In this document: positions 6,015-6,068 of the stretch, piece after piece
How positions within the stretch are numbered: the first letter of the stretch is position 1
Layout of the letters: each line of letters opens with the position of its first letter
Notes under the pieces: generated by a model
Told to the model about the DNA's origin: nothing
Seen by the model: only the letters and a program-made list of their open reading frames with translations
The model's database searches: none
DNA from: Bacteroidales bacterium
GTDB taxonomy: Bacteria > Bacteroidota > Bacteroidia > Bacteroidales > GCA-2711565
DNA length: 6,068 bases
Assembly: GCA_029938505.1 (NCBI GenBank)
Contig: JAOZUV010000029.1
Coordinates: 6,404 to 12,471, forward strand
Direction: 5' to 3'
Translations under genes and position numbers: made by a program

Positions 6015-6068
6015 ATGAATAGTTTATATCCTCTAAAATTTAAGCCCATTTTTAAAGATAAAGTCTGG
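6015..6068 (+). CDS. manA: Mannose-6-phosphate isomerase (type I, class I), N-terminal 18 codons only
   Basis: This plus-strand gene runs off the right edge. It starts at ATG 6015 and reads MNSLYPLKFKPIFKDKVW. The LYPLKFKPIFKDKVW stretch is the recognisable start of Bacteroidota type I mannose-6-phosphate isomerases, which normally continue with GG and the cupin metal site. The enzyme is a cytosolic zinc protein that interconverts mannose 6-phosphate and fructose 6-phosphate, linking mannose and GDP-mannose metabolism to glycolysis. It is the only gene on the plus strand and is divergent from the LOG gene with a 50-bp gap. The catalytic residues lie outside the window. I am fairly sure of the family from this N-terminus alone, but it is a short match. 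Confidence 0.8.
   Translation, partial: MNSLYPLKFKPIFKDKVW

Overview
The window looks like chromosomal DNA of a member of the Bacteroidota. The DNA is AT-rich. No start codon is preceded by a clear Shine-Dalgarno sequence. Several gene starts have a match to the Bacteroidota -7 promoter motif TAnnTTTG. The protein set also fits: a PA/M28/PDZ peptidase lipoprotein, AmmeMemoRadiSam proteins, and a ManA that starts in the style of that phylum. The assignment rests on recognition and motif reading, not on a database search.

Layout, in the direction of transcription of the minus strand (right to left). At the right edge, 18 codons of a plus-strand mannose-6-phosphate isomerase gene (manA, 6015 onward) diverge from a minus-strand LOG-family nucleotide phosphoribohydrolase gene (5368-5964). 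The 50-bp gap between them holds two oppositely oriented -7-like elements. The LOG gene is followed by a perfect 20-bp-stem hairpin (5301-5344), a probable terminator with unusual nested symmetry. A close-packed minus-strand series follows: amrS, the AmmeMemoRadiSam radical SAM enzyme (4254-5258); a PA/M28/PDZ metallopeptidase lipoprotein (2432-4216); an unrecognised five-segment membrane protein with an extracytoplasmic beta-sandwich-like domain (1585-2412); and amrB, the MEMO-family protein (716-1546). The gaps are 37, 19 and 38 bp, so these four are probably one operon. After a 102-bp gap comes a P-loop nucleotide kinase-like gene (59-613). It ends one base before the start of a dCMP deaminase gene that runs off the left edge (1-57).

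How the genes may work together: amrS and amrB are two of the three components of the widespread but biochemically poorly understood AmmeMemoRadiSam system. The AmmeCR1-like partner (protein A) is not in the window. Two envelope proteins, the peptidase and the membrane protein, lie between them, which suggests shared expression but does not prove shared function. The kinase-like/deaminase pair is a two-gene version of a fusion seen in fungal Dcd1 deaminases and in the bacterial AvcD-type antiphage deaminases. It is the most interesting functional lead here, though a plain role in dUMP/dTTP supply is at least as likely. The rest of the window looks like ordinary chromosomal housekeeping and accessory metabolism. 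I see no insertion sequence, CRISPR array, tRNA or rRNA.
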